Source: Planctomycetota bacterium
GTDB lineage: Bacteria; Planctomycetota; UBA1135; UBA2386
DNA: 50,911 nucleotides
Direction of reading: 5' to 3'
Assembly (NCBI GenBank): GCA_020848735.1
Contig: JADLHO010000052.1
Coordinates: forward strand, 1 to 50,911
The notes under the pieces were generated by a model. It did no database searches and was not told where the DNA came from. It saw only the letters and a program-made list of their open reading frames with translations. Position numbers and translations under genes: made by a program. How positions within the stretch are numbered: the stretch's first letter is position 1; each line of letters starts with the position of its first letter. Below are positions 9,397 to 18,559 of the stretch, in pieces.

Positions 9397-11862
9397 ATGA
9401 ACGCGGAACCGCCCGAGATCGATCGCGCCGAGCGGCTCTATGACCAGGCCGCGAATGCGGCCTCCGACCGGGGTCTCCTGCTCGACGAGGCGTCGCTCCT
9501 CTCGCTCCGTGCGTCCCATCCGGAGCTGGCGAGCCTGTTCGGCCAGGTGCACGCCTTGCGGGCGGTCGCCGCACGACGCCTCGGGACCACCGCGGCCTTC
9601 ACGGTGCCCGGGTACCGCATCCTGCGGCTCCTGGGCGAGGGCGGAATGGGAATGGTCTTCGAGGCGTGCGATCTGGCGAGCGGCCGCGAGGTCGCCCTGA
9701 AGGTCGTGCGACCCGAACTCGCGCGACAGGCGAGCATCCGGCGGCGCTTCCTGCGGGAGGCGCGCGCGCTGTTTCGCGTGCAGTGCCCGCATTGCGTCCG
9801 CATCCTCGGCATCGTGGAGGAGCCGGACACCCTGGCGATCGCCATGGATCGCGTCGTGGGCGAGGACCTCGCGGCCTATGCGGAGCGCGTCGCCGTCGAG
9901 CGGGATCCGCAGCGGTCGACCGGCGAGCAGGCCATGCGCGCGATGGTCCGGATCGCGGCAGACGTCGCGCGCGCGTTGGAAACGCTCCACGGTCACGGGC
10001 TCGTACACCGCGACGTGAAGCCGCGGAACATCCTCGTCCGACGCTCGGACTCTCGCGCGTTGCTGGTCGACTTCGGTCTCGTGCGCGATCTCGAGGGCGA
10101 CGAGACCCTGACCTCGGGCTTCGCCGGCACCCCGGCCTTCGCATCGCCCGAGCAGCTCGATCCGCACGGCGTCGTGGACGAGCGCTCGGATCTCCATTCG
10201 CTGGCCTTGACGATCCGCGATGCCGTGGACCGGGCCTGTCGAGGCGTGCGAGCTCCGCCGGGTCTCGACGAGCTGCTGGCGATCGCGCTCGAGCCCGATC
10301 CACGGGATCGTGTCCTGGATGCCGCGGCCATGGCGGAGGCCTTCGACGCGATCCTCGTGGGTCGCGATCCCGCCCGGCGCCCTCGTTCCAGGATCCGCCG
10401 CGCGTGGCACGACGTGGTGCGCAGTCGAGCGCGCAGTGCGGCGGCCCTCGGGCTCACGGCGGCGCTCGCCGCGTCGGTCGTGCTCGCGCTGCAATGGCCG
10501 AAGCTCCGTGATGCCGGATCGGCCGCACGCGAGAAGGTGCTGAGCGGCCGCGAGCAGTCCGCATTCCTGCGCCTCGTGCACCCCGGGGAACGGCTGGGCG
10601 CGCTGGCCGAGTTCGATGCGCTTCTCGACGAGGATCCGCGGCGGATGGACGCGCTCCTCGGTGCGCTCGCCACCCGGGTCCTGCTCGGGCGGAACGACGA
10701 CGCTCGCGCATTCCTCGCGGCGCGGCCGTGGCTCGTGGCCCAGGTTCCCGAGGCGCTCGGCGTGCTCGAACCCGGGGCGCCGATCCAGGTGCTCGAGACC
10801 GTGCCGGGCGATGCCGTGAACTCGGCCGGGACGGCGGTGCGGCTGCGCTTCGCCGCCACCGCGCGCTACTTCGAGGCCCTGCGTCATGATCGGCGCGAGG
10901 ACTTCGCAGAGGCCGCGCGTCTGTTGCACCGCCTGATCTTCGTCGAAGCGGCGGCGAGCCCGCTCCATCGAGGGATGCTCGCCTTTGCGGCGGCCCAAGC
11001 GGATCTCGACGAGCTTCGCGACGCCGCCGGTGCGGCGATCGAGACGAACTGGGCGGAGTCTGCCCATGCCCATGCGTGGCTCGCGCTCGCATCCGAGCGC
11101 AAGGACCCGCGTCGGGCCCGCGAGCATGCGGAGACCGCCATCCGCTCGATGCCCGGCCTCACGGATTGGCTCTTCGGCCTGCGCGTGCGATGCACGGCAC
11201 GGCTCGGCGACCCAGAGGCCGCGATCCGCATGGCGGAGTCCTACGTTCCGGCCAATCCCTCCGATCCCTCGTCCTTCACCTGGCTGGCTTGCGTGCACGA
11301 GGCACAGGGGGATCGCAAGGCCGCGATTGCAGCCCTGCGGAGCGGCCTGCGACGCGACGAGCACTTCGCCCACCTCTGGAGCGAACTCGGGCGCCTGCTC
11401 GCCGAGGAGGACGACCTCGAGGAGGCGGCGGCGGCATTGCAACGCGCCACGGAGCTCGCGCAGGACGTCGCGGCGATCCACGCGAACCTCGGTCGCGTGC
11501 ATTACCGGCGGAAGGACCATGCCTCGGCGATCGAGGAGCTGCGACGTGTCCGGGTCCTCGACCCGGCGGACGCGATCAGTCGATCGATCCTCGGCGAGAG
11601 CCTCGTCCTCGCCGGACGGGCCGAAGAGGCCCTGGTCGAACTCGTCGCCACCGAGGCCGCACTGACGACGAGCGCGCGCCCGCCGTACTTCCTCGCCCGC
11701 GCCCACCATGCCCTCGGGGATCTCGACGCGGCCGTCGCCGCGGCGGCGCGCGCGGTGGAGCGCATCCGCAACGGCGCGGACGGGATCCGGATCGAGTCGG
11801 CGGAGCGGGCCCTGCTCGAGCTCGAGCGGGCGAGGGAGCGGACGCGAGCGGGCAAGGGCTGA
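9397..11862 (+). CDS. Membrane Ser/Thr protein kinase with C-terminal TPR repeats
   Basis: This 821-residue protein has a Hanks-type kinase domain at about residues 68-325: glycine loop LLGEGGMGMVFEA, catalytic Lys102 in ALKVV, catalytic loop HRDVKPRN with Asp206, magnesium-binding Asp225 in DFGLV, and activation segment GTPAFASPEQ. All key residues are present, so it should be active. A single membrane helix lies near residues 346-366 (ALGLTAALAASVVLAL). The C-terminal half, on the outer side of the membrane if topology is standard, consists of TPR-like helical pairs (for example AHLWSELGRLLAEEDDLEEAAAALQRA). It follows the ECF sigma gene by 29 bp, the usual planctomycete sigma/kinase arrangement. 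The ligand or protein bound by the TPRs is unknown. Confidence 0.92.
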   Translation: MNAEPPEIDRAERLYDQAANAASDRGLLLDEASLLSLRASHPELASLFGQVHALRAVAARRLGTTAAFTVPGYRILRLLGEGGMGMVFEACDLASGREVALKVVRPELARQASIRRRFLREARALFRVQCPHCVRILGIVEEPDTLAIAMDRVVGEDLAAYAERVAVERDPQRSTGEQAMRAMVRIAADVARALETLHGHGLVHRDVKPRNILVRRSDSRALLVDFGLVRDLEGDETLTSGFAGTPAFASPEQLDPHGVVDERSDLHSLALTIRDAVDRACRGVRAPPGLDELLAIALEPDPRDRVLDAAAMAEAFDAILVGRDPARRPRSRIRRAWHDVVRSRARSAAALGLTAALAASVVLALQWPKLRDAGSAAREKVLSGREQSAFLRLVHPGERLGALAEFDALLDEDPRRMDALLGALATRVLLGRNDDARAFLAARPWLVAQVPEALGVLEPGAPIQVLETVPGDAVNSAGTAVRLRFAATARYFEALRHDRREDFAEAARLLHRLIFVEAAASPLHRGMLAFAAAQADLDELRDAAGAAIETNWAESAHAHAWLALASERKDPRRAREHAETAIRSMPGLTDWLFGLRVRCTARLGDPEAAIRMAESYVPANPSDPSSFTWLACVHEAQGDRKAAIAALRSGLRRDEHFAHLWSELGRLLAEEDDLEEAAAALQRATELAQDVAAIHANLGRVHYRRKDHASAIEELRRVRVLDPADAISRSILGESLVLAGRAEEALVELVATEAALTTSARPPYFLARAHHALGDLDAAVAAAARAVERIRNGADGIRIESAERALLELERARERTRAGKG

Positions 11863-11906
11863 GAGCTGAGCGCGGGGAGCGCGGTCGGGTGCCCGTCGGA
11901 ATCCCT

Positions 11907-11932
11907 GTGACGCCGTGGGAGGGGTCCGGTTG
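11907..11932 (+). promoter_or_regulatory. Conserved upstream element, copy 1
   Basis: The element reads GTGACG-N12-TCCGGTTG and ends 26 nt before the ATG at 11959. The same two blocks with the same 12-nt gap and the same 26-nt distance to the start codon occur in front of the next paralogous gene, while the sequence between the blocks differs. This suggests a promoter or other 5' control site, perhaps one read by an ECF-type sigma factor. No factor can be assigned. Confidence 0.45.
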
Positions 11933-11958
11933 CTCCGCGGAAGGACACCCCGAGGACC

Positions 11959-14148
11959 ATGATCCGATCCCTGACGCTCCCGCTCCTGACCGGCCTCTTC
12001 ACCGTCTCCGCGCTCCTGCCCGCCCAGCGATTCTCGGCCGTCCCGGGCGAGGCCGGCTGGACCGTGTCGGGGAAGGACTTCCTGGCGCGCTTCGACTCCC
12101 ACGGCGCTCGCTTCTCGAACCACACCGGCGCCTCGCTCCGCTTCGCGCTCCAGGCCCTGCACTGCGGAGCGGACGAGATCCGCCTCGCGGCGCCGGTCCT
12201 CTCGCGCGCCGAGTCTCTCGTCGCCTTCGATCGCGGCGAGGTCGTGGAGGAGTACCTCGTCTCCGGCGAGGGCATGGAACAGCGCTTCCGCTTCGACCGA
12301 CTCGCGGCCCGCGGCGAACTCCGCCTGCGGCTCGCGGTCGACACCGAGCTGGTGCCGCGACGCGATGGCGACGCGATCCGCTTCTCCGGGCCGAGGGGTG
12401 AGATCGCGTATGGCGCTGCGACGGCGATCGACGCCGCAGGCAACCGGATCGCGATGGACACCGCGATCGTCGGCGGTGGGCTCGAACTGGTGGTGCCGGC
12501 ACGGTTCGTCGCCGAGGCCGTGCTCCCGCTCGTCGTCGATCCCGTGGTCCATGCGACGCAGACCTGGTTCCAGAGCATCGTCGCCGCGGACGAGGTGGAC
12601 TTCGCGTACGACCCGGGCACGGAGCAGTGGCTGGCCGTGTTCCAGGTCAACGTCGGCACCGGTCAATGGAGCTTGTTCGGTCGCGTCCTCGACGCGTCCG
12701 GTGCTCCGGTCGGCGAGGTCTTCGGAATCCTCCAGTCGTTGGTGACGAGCTGGAAGAAGCCGCGGATCGCGCGCCTCGCCGCCACGGGGACCTTCCTTCT
12801 GGTCGCCGAGGTCGTCGAAGGCGCGAACCCATCCTGGATCGGGGGACGGATCATGACCCTGAGCGGCACGACCGTCGCGCTGTCGGAGCCCTTCGTGATC
12901 TGCAAAGGCGGTGTCCGGGGCGCGATCGCGGGCGCCTACCGCAATCCGGACGTGGGCGGAGACGGCAATACCGGCCCCGGCGGGCGCTGGACCGTCGTGT
13001 TCGAGCACTCCGAGCCCGGCGACCTGGACATCCACCTCAGACAGGTGGGTTCCGACGGATCGATCCTCGGCGCGGCACCGACTCCGATCGCGGCGACGGC
13101 CTACTCGGAGAGCAATCCGCGCATCTCACGCAGCAATGGCGCCGGTGCCGTGGCGACGCAGACCTGGCCCGTCGTCTACGAACGTGCGGTCGCCGTCGGA
13201 GCCGGGACGATCGCCACGCGCCTCTGGATGGCGATGGTCAACCCCGGCGGCTCGCTGCGCACCTTTCTCGGCAGCCAGACCTGGCAGATCTCGGATCATG
13301 CGAGCAGCAGTCGCAAGGGCTTCGACGTGAGCTCGCCGACGGACGATCTCGGCAATTCGCGGTGGTTCAGCGTCGTCGAGGCGCGGCTGACGGCCACGCA
13401 GGGCCAGGACCTCTATGCCTTCGTCTTCGACCACCTCGGTCTCGGACCGGCTCCCGTGAACCTCACGGCGCTCGAGAACGGTCCGTCCGCGTGGCAGGCG
13501 AGCGACCAATGGAATCCGGCGGTCGATTCCGACGGCACGCGCTTCACGGTCGCCTATTCGCATCTCTACTCGGCGTTCGACTCCGACGTCCATGCGACGA
13601 CCTTCGCACGGTTGCCGAACGGAACCCTGGTCGTGCACGACGCGCGCGTGGCCGTCGCGGCGACGACCGGACCGGAAGTTGGGCCGGTGATCTGCGCGCG
13701 GCGCAGCGGCTCCGGTCTGCCGGGCCGCTCCCTCATCGGGCACGGCCTGGACAATGGCGTGGAGACCTTCCTCCGCGCCAGGCTCTACGAGGGCCTCGCT
13801 CCGGGCGGCTTCACGTGGCGGAGCACCGGCTGCGGCGGACTCGCCATGACCGTCACGGGCACCGCCGGACTCGGCATGCCGATCCGCTTCGAACTGCCCA
13901 CGGCGATCGGACCAGCCGGGTTCTTCATCGGCGCGCCGGCGGCCGTGCCCCTCGCGATCTGCCCGGGATGCACGCTCGGCACGACGGCCTGGACGACGGC
14001 GAGCGGCAATGTGTGGACCCATCCGATCCCGAACGTCGTCGGATTGGTCGGCGCGACCCTGGCGATGCAGGGCTTCGAGGCGATGCCCGGCGCACCGTGC
14101 CTCGACGCGATCCGGCTCGCCCATACCGTCGACTTCGTCGTGCGCTGA
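11959..14148 (+). CDS. Large secreted protein, paralogue 1 of a tandem pair
   Basis: A 729-residue exported protein with a signal peptide ending in LLPAQ. The N-terminal third (about residues 25-200) is beta-rich, with RFALQALHCGAD, DAIRFSGP and the stretch VLPLVVDPVVHATQTW. The middle has repeated segments ending in Asp/Gly-rich turns, as in beta-propellers (SPTDDLGNSRWFSVVEARLTAT, NPAVDSDGTRFTVAYSH). The last 110 residues form a C-terminal domain with paired Cys (STGCGG, CPGCTLG). The gene at 14266 encodes a protein that aligns with it end to end, so this is a tandem duplication. The family is not recognised beyond being a planctomycete secreted protein. The start at 11959 is the only ATG before the signal peptide. 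Confidence 0.8.
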   Translation: MIRSLTLPLLTGLFTVSALLPAQRFSAVPGEAGWTVSGKDFLARFDSHGARFSNHTGASLRFALQALHCGADEIRLAAPVLSRAESLVAFDRGEVVEEYLVSGEGMEQRFRFDRLAARGELRLRLAVDTELVPRRDGDAIRFSGPRGEIAYGAATAIDAAGNRIAMDTAIVGGGLELVVPARFVAEAVLPLVVDPVVHATQTWFQSIVAADEVDFAYDPGTEQWLAVFQVNVGTGQWSLFGRVLDASGAPVGEVFGILQSLVTSWKKPRIARLAATGTFLLVAEVVEGANPSWIGGRIMTLSGTTVALSEPFVICKGGVRGAIAGAYRNPDVGGDGNTGPGGRWTVVFEHSEPGDLDIHLRQVGSDGSILGAAPTPIAATAYSESNPRISRSNGAGAVATQTWPVVYERAVAVGAGTIATRLWMAMVNPGGSLRTFLGSQTWQISDHASSSRKGFDVSSPTDDLGNSRWFSVVEARLTATQGQDLYAFVFDHLGLGPAPVNLTALENGPSAWQASDQWNPAVDSDGTRFTVAYSHLYSAFDSDVHATTFARLPNGTLVVHDARVAVAATTGPEVGPVICARRSGSGLPGRSLIGHGLDNGVETFLRARLYEGLAPGGFTWRSTGCGGLAMTVTGTAGLGMPIRFELPTAIGPAGFFIGAPAAVPLAICPGCTLGTTAWTTASGNVWTHPIPNVVGLVGATLAMQGFEAMPGAPCLDAIRLAHTVDFVVR

Positions 14149-14213
14149 GTTCGCAAGCGGCCGGGCACGTGGGCGGGTCCACGCACGATCCGGCAGGGAG
14201 CCGCGAGATCGCT

Positions 14214-14239
14214 GTGACGTCCGGCGAGCGATCCGGTTG
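14214..14239 (+). promoter_or_regulatory. Conserved upstream element, copy 2
   Basis: This is the second copy of GTGACG-N12-TCCGGTTG, again ending 26 nt before the start codon, here the ATG at 14266. The shared block ATCNCTGTGACG extends the match a little further 5'. The two copies are about 2.3 kb apart and the surrounding non-coding sequence has diverged, which argues that the element is maintained. Confidence 0.45.
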
Positions 14240-14265
14240 GTGGGGGCGAGCACGGAGCACCGACC

Positions 14266-16464
14266 ATGACACCATTTCGTTCCAGACGTCCGCTTCTCGG
14301 CCTCATCGGCCTTCTCGTCCTCCCCAGCCCGCTCCTGGGCCAGCAATTCGAGGCATCCCGCGCAGGGGCCGCGTGGACCGTCCAGGGCAAGGACTTCCGC
14401 GCGCAGTTCGATCAGGACGGGGCGGAGTTCATGACCGATCGAGGGGCACGACTCCGTTTCGCGCTCCGCGGCGTCGACTGCGGTGCGACCCCACTCACGC
14501 TCGCGGAACCCTCGCTTCGCCGGGCCGGGGCACTCATCGCCCTCGATCGCGGTGCCGTGAGCGAGGAGTACGTCCTCGCGGCCGAGAGCATGGAGCAGCG
14601 CTTCCGTTTCGAGTCGCTGCCCGAGCGGGCTGAGCTCCGCGTCCGCATCGGAGTCGAGACCGAGCTCGTCGCGGGTCGCGACGGGGACGCGATCCGCTTC
14701 CAGGGACCTCTCGGCGCGATCGGTTATGGCGCCGCCACGGCGATCGATGCGAAGGGCAGGACGGCGGCCATGCACACCGCGATCGTCGACGGCGGGCTGG
14801 AGCTGACCGTCCCCGCGGACTTCGTGGCCTCGGCCACCCTGCCGCTCCTGGTCGACCCGGTCGTCCACGCTTCCCAGACCTTCTTCCAGAGCGGTGCCGG
14901 CGTCGGCGAGACGGACATCGCCTACGACCAGCTCAGCGGTCAATGGCTGGCCGTCTTCCAGGAGTCCGTGGGAGTCGATCAATGGCGCCTGCGTGCCCAG
15001 GTCCTCTCCGCCAGCGGCGCGCCGGTGGGAGGTCCCACCTATCTCCACACCGTCGGCGTGACGAATTGGACCAAGCCCCGCATCGCGCGTCTGGGTGCTT
15101 CGCCGACCTTCCTCGTCGTCGCGGAGGTCCGGATCGGTCCGAACGACACGTGGATCGGGGGCAAGCTCCTCGGTCTCTCGGGCTCGACCGTGACGCTGGG
15201 CGATTCTCTCATCCTCTGCCGCGCGGGGTTCAACGGCGCTCCTCTCGGTGCCTACCGCAATCCGGACGTGGGTGCCGATGGCGGCAACGCGCCGGGCGGT
15301 CGCTTCACCGTGGTCTTCGAGCACTACGAGCCCGGCGATCTCGACGTGCTGATGCGCCAGGTGGGCGCCGACGGCACGCTCCTGGGCGTGGCTCCCTCGG
15401 TCATCTCGGCGACCGCCTACGCCGAGCGCAGTCCGCGCATCAGCCGCAGCAATGGGAATGGCGTGGGCGCATCGCAGACCTTCGGCGTCGTCTACGAGCG
15501 GAGCGTCTCGGTGAGCAGCGGCACCGTGCCGATGCGGCTGTGGCTCAGCCTCGTGAAGGCCGACGGCTCCCTGCGCTCCCTGCTCGGGCAGACGACCTGG
15601 ATGCTCTCCGACTACAGCACGACGTGTTGTCACGAGTTCGACGTGAGCTCGCCGACGGACGACGTGAACAACGCGCGGTGGCTCTCGGTCGTCGAGACGC
15701 GCGCCACCGCCACCCAGAGCCAGGACCTCTTCGCCTTCGTCTTCGACCATCAGGGCGTCGGCTTCGCACCGACGAACCTGACCGATCTGGAGAACGGGCC
15801 CTCGGCCTGGCGAGCCAAGGCCCAGACCAATCCCGTGGTCGACAGCGACGGCACGCGCTTCACGGTCGCCTACCAGCACGCCTACAGCGGGACCGACACC
15901 GACATCTACGCCAGCACCTTCGCACGCAGCGCCCAGGGCACGCTCGTCATGCACGACGCGAGGGCTTCGATCGCGGCATCGTCCGACCTGGAGCAGACGC
16001 CGGTCGTCTGCGCGCGTCGGAGCGGTGCGGGGCTTCCCGGACGGCACCTCGTCGCGCACACCAGGAACGCCGGCTCCGAGCTCCTGCTGCGGGCCGCGGT
16101 CTACGAAGGGCTCACGCCGGGGGGCTTCTCCTGGCGCAGCACCGGCTGCGGCGGCGCGAGCATGACCGTCGCGGGCAGCGCCGGGCTCGCGATGCCCCTC
16201 ACCTTCGAGCAGGCAGCGGCCGTGGGGCCGGCGGGCTTCTTCATCGGATTGCCGGCCGATGTGCCGCTCGCGGTCTGCCCGGGCTGCAGCCTCGGCACCA
16301 GCGCCTGGACGAGCTTCACCGGCGATAGCTGGACCCTCGTCATCCCCAATGCGGTTGGCCTCGTCGGTGCGGTGCTCGCGGTGCAGGGCTTCGAGGTCGT
16401 GCCCGGCGCGCCCTGCCTCGATGCGATCCGGCTCACCAACACGGTCGACTTCGTCCTGCGCTGA
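14266..16464 (+). CDS. Large secreted protein, paralogue 2 of a tandem pair
   Basis: A 732-residue exported protein with a signal peptide ending in PLLGQQ. It matches the preceding gene product along the full length, including GKDFRAQF, EEYVLAAESMEQRFRFE, LLVDPVVHASQTFFQS, AYRNPDVGADGGNAPGGRFTVVFEHYEPGDLD, and the C-terminal Cys-containing domain (STGCGG, CPGCSLG). It lies 117 bp downstream of its paralogue and carries its own copy of the conserved upstream element, so the two are probably transcribed separately but under the same control. The function is unknown; a cell-surface or extracellular matrix role is a guess from the signal peptide and repeats. It ends 23 bp before the convergent kinase gene. 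Confidence 0.8.
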   Translation: MTPFRSRRPLLGLIGLLVLPSPLLGQQFEASRAGAAWTVQGKDFRAQFDQDGAEFMTDRGARLRFALRGVDCGATPLTLAEPSLRRAGALIALDRGAVSEEYVLAAESMEQRFRFESLPERAELRVRIGVETELVAGRDGDAIRFQGPLGAIGYGAATAIDAKGRTAAMHTAIVDGGLELTVPADFVASATLPLLVDPVVHASQTFFQSGAGVGETDIAYDQLSGQWLAVFQESVGVDQWRLRAQVLSASGAPVGGPTYLHTVGVTNWTKPRIARLGASPTFLVVAEVRIGPNDTWIGGKLLGLSGSTVTLGDSLILCRAGFNGAPLGAYRNPDVGADGGNAPGGRFTVVFEHYEPGDLDVLMRQVGADGTLLGVAPSVISATAYAERSPRISRSNGNGVGASQTFGVVYERSVSVSSGTVPMRLWLSLVKADGSLRSLLGQTTWMLSDYSTTCCHEFDVSSPTDDVNNARWLSVVETRATATQSQDLFAFVFDHQGVGFAPTNLTDLENGPSAWRAKAQTNPVVDSDGTRFTVAYQHAYSGTDTDIYASTFARSAQGTLVMHDARASIAASSDLEQTPVVCARRSGAGLPGRHLVAHTRNAGSELLLRAAVYEGLTPGGFSWRSTGCGGASMTVAGSAGLAMPLTFEQAAAVGPAGFFIGLPADVPLAVCPGCSLGTSAWTSFTGDSWTLVIPNAVGLVGAVLAVQGFEVVPGAPCLDAIRLTNTVDFVLR

Positions 16465-16487
16465 GCAGGTGGTCGAGGGTTCGGGGC

Positions 16488-17732
16488 TCAGGCCTCGAAG
16501 GCGCAATCCGTCATGCCGTCGACGACGGAGAGCTCGTGCACCGCGTGGCGGTTCGCGTGGTCGGGGTGGCTGCGCGGATAGCCGATCGCGATCGCGCGCC
16601 GCACGTCGGCGACGGCCTCGGCGAGGACGATCGCGCCGGCGGCGCCTTTGTCGCCGCCGCCGAGCATGCGCTCGCCGAGGCAACCGGGAACGCTGCGGGC
16701 GAGGTCGCACATCGTCTCGAGCTCGGGACCCGAGATCGCATAGCGGTCGCGGAGGCCGATGCCGTCGGCGCGGAACAGCGCACCGAGTGTGACGAGGTCG
16801 CCGGCCGTCCAGGCGTCGAGCATCTGGGCGAAGCGTCGCTGGGCGGCGAAGAGGTACTCGAGTCGCGAGAGCAGCTGCGGGTGGGAGCCTCGCAGACGCT
16901 CGTCGATCGCGGCCTTCATCGCCGGATCGCGCACGGCGGCGAGATTTTCGATCGCGATGCCCATTGCCTGCACGAGGCGGACGAGCTCCTCGCATTCCGC
17001 GCGGCGCCGCGCATCGGTCGATTGCTCGAGTCCGGGACGCACCGTGCCCGTGTCGAGCGCGAGGAGGCGGAATGGCGGAGCCGCGGTCCCGAGCGGGAGA
17101 TGCCGGATGAGCCGCGTGGCCGGGTCGAAATGGGTCGCGTGACCGGCCCGCGCGTAGAGGATCATCGTCTGGTCGAGGACGCCGCACGGCGAGCCGACGA
17201 AGTCGTTCTCGATCGCCTGGGCGAGTTCGACGATGCGGAAGCGTGGCGTGACCTCGAGTCCGTGGGCCTCGAGCAGGGTCGTCACGAGGTTCACGCAGAG
17301 CGAAGCGGAGCGCGACATCCCACCGCCGGGAATGTCGCCGAAGATCGCGACGTCGAGGCCACGCCGGAGCGCGAAGCCTCCACGGCGCAGGATGGCGACC
17401 GCACCGTGTGCATAGCGTGCCCATCCGGCGGGCTCTCCGGGCCGCGCCGGAGAATCGAGATCCACCTCGACCACGCCCTCGTCGACGAAGTTCGCGCTGC
17501 ACAGGCGCAGGCGGCGGCCGCCGTTCGGAGCCGCCGCGAGCCAGAGGAAGCGATCGGTTCCCACTCCGAGCAGCGCGGTGCCGTTGTAGTCACCGTGCTC
17601 GACGCCGAAGCAGAAGCGGGACGAGGTCCGGCGGAGGCGCGCCGAGCCGAGACGCAGTCCCTTCTCATGCGCGAGCTTCGCGAGGAGCGAGCGTGCGGCG
17701 GCATCGCGGGCGGCGAGGTTCATCGGCGTCAT
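16488..17732 (-). CDS. Galactokinase-like GHMP-family sugar kinase
   Basis: A 414-residue kinase of the GHMP superfamily. Motif 1 is the galactokinase signature EHGDYNG at residues 45-51 (EHTDYN in GalK). The glycine loop that binds ATP phosphates is PGGGMSRSAS, with Met139, replacing the usual P-x-G-[LA]-S-S-S. The catalytic-base region is SPCGVLDQTM, matching GIMDQ of galactokinases, and the C-terminal motif is MLGGGDKGAAGAIV, matching R-M-x-G-G-G-F-G. It should phosphorylate a hexose or related sugar at C1; the exact substrate is uncertain because several motif residues deviate. The ATG at 17732 overlaps the stop of the upstream release-factor gene by ATGA, so the two are translationally coupled. 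Confidence 0.75.
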   Translation of the reverse strand: MTPMNLAARDAAARSLLAKLAHEKGLRLGSARLRRTSSRFCFGVEHGDYNGTALLGVGTDRFLWLAAAPNGGRRLRLCSANFVDEGVVEVDLDSPARPGEPAGWARYAHGAVAILRRGGFALRRGLDVAIFGDIPGGGMSRSASLCVNLVTTLLEAHGLEVTPRFRIVELAQAIENDFVGSPCGVLDQTMILYARAGHATHFDPATRLIRHLPLGTAAPPFRLLALDTGTVRPGLEQSTDARRRAECEELVRLVQAMGIAIENLAAVRDPAMKAAIDERLRGSHPQLLSRLEYLFAAQRRFAQMLDAWTAGDLVTLGALFRADGIGLRDRYAISGPELETMCDLARSVPGCLGERMLGGGDKGAAGAIVLAEAVADVRRAIAIGYPRSHPDHANRHAVHELSVVDGMTDCAFEA

Positions 17733-18409
17733 GATCGGCGCTGCCCGCCCGGATCCGCCATCGTCGGTCGACCCGGGGCGCCGGGCCCGTGCTCCACCCG
17801 ACCTCGCGAGAGCGATCTGGCCACCCGCAGCAGCTCGTCGTGATCGGGTTCGTGGACGTGCATCGCGATGCGGCGCAGCCGTGGGTCGTCGCGCGAGAAG
17901 GGGGGCGGCGGGGTCGCGGCGAAGAGCTCCGGCCATTGCCGGACCGGGCAACTCCAATGGACCGCGGCCAGGGTCGGCGCCGCCGCGACCCAGTCCGTGA
18001 GCCGCTCGTTCACCTCCTCCAGCAGGCGCTTCGCGTTCTGCAGCCGCAGGCGCGAGCCGTAGCGCGACTTGCCCTTCGTCTTCGCGTGCGCCGGCTGGGC
18101 CTTGCCGTGGCCGCGCACGACGTAGCGCCGGAAGACCTTGTGCGCGACGCAGGTGTCGCACTCGAAGAGGCCGAGCGAGGCACTGCCCGCGCGGAGGAGC
18201 ACGACGAGCCAGGTCCCGGGGTCCTCGGGCAGGCGAGCGAGCCACGACGCGGGTGTGTCGGTGTCGGCGATCGGCGAGAGGACGGCCGGCGGCACGAAGC
18301 GCAGGCCGGCGCCTGCGAAGGCGCCGCGGCCATCCGACACGAGTGCCCGAGCGCCGGCGAGCTCGGTGAGCTGCCTGCGGGCCTCGTGCCACGTGAACGA
18401 TCCGATCAT
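17729..18409 (-). CDS. VLRF1-like (Vms1/ANKZF1-type) peptidyl-tRNA release factor
   Basis: A 226-residue protein. Residues of about 60-140 resemble the VLRF1 domain of eukaryotic Vms1/ANKZF1 and its bacterial relatives: a hydrophobic strand with GSASLGLFECDTCVAHKVF, then RRYVVRGHGKAQPAHAK with a candidate catalytic Gln105, then KSRYGSRLRLQNAKRLLEEVNERL, which parallels the S-A-G-x-x-L-R-R-Y-N-E helix of that family. VLRF1 proteins cleave peptidyl-tRNA on stalled 60S or 50S subunits. The C-terminal 50 residues are polar and probably disordered. The assignment rests on motif order seen by eye; a zinc finger (CDTC alone) is not supported. It overlaps the GHMP kinase gene by 4 bp. Confidence 0.65.
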   Translation of the reverse strand: MIGSFTWHEARRQLTELAGARALVSDGRGAFAGAGLRFVPPAVLSPIADTDTPASWLARLPEDPGTWLVVLLRAGSASLGLFECDTCVAHKVFRRYVVRGHGKAQPAHAKTKGKSRYGSRLRLQNAKRLLEEVNERLTDWVAAAPTLAAVHWSCPVRQWPELFAATPPPPFSRDDPRLRRIAMHVHEPDHDELLRVARSLSRGRVEHGPGAPGRPTMADPGGQRRS

Positions 18410-18559
18410 CTGAAGCTGCGAGGCTACACCGGATCGGGCACGTGCTCGACGCTCGAAGGCTCAAGTCGGAGCAATGAACTCCCGATCTCGGACGAAGGCT
18501 GGGATCTCGGCTGAAGTGGCGTGACTCGGGCCTTCCCGGTCCGACAGGCTGAGGGGCGG
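18410..18559. other. Divergent intergenic region
   Basis: It separates the release-factor gene (minus) from the pseudopilin-like gene (plus). The plus-strand gene has a purine-rich GAGGGG seven bases before the ATG at 18560, one of the few clear Shine-Dalgarno sites in the window. No other signal is seen. Confidence 0.5.

Noticed and set aside
8872..17502. Two minus-strand open frames of 1387 and 1458 residues (8872-13035 and 13126-17502)
   Set aside because: They lie antisense to the sigma factor, kinase and secreted-protein genes, and are Arg/Gly/Asp-rich with no folds; long antisense frames are common in GC-rich DNA. The DndE-like or FGE-like clarity seen in real genes is missing.
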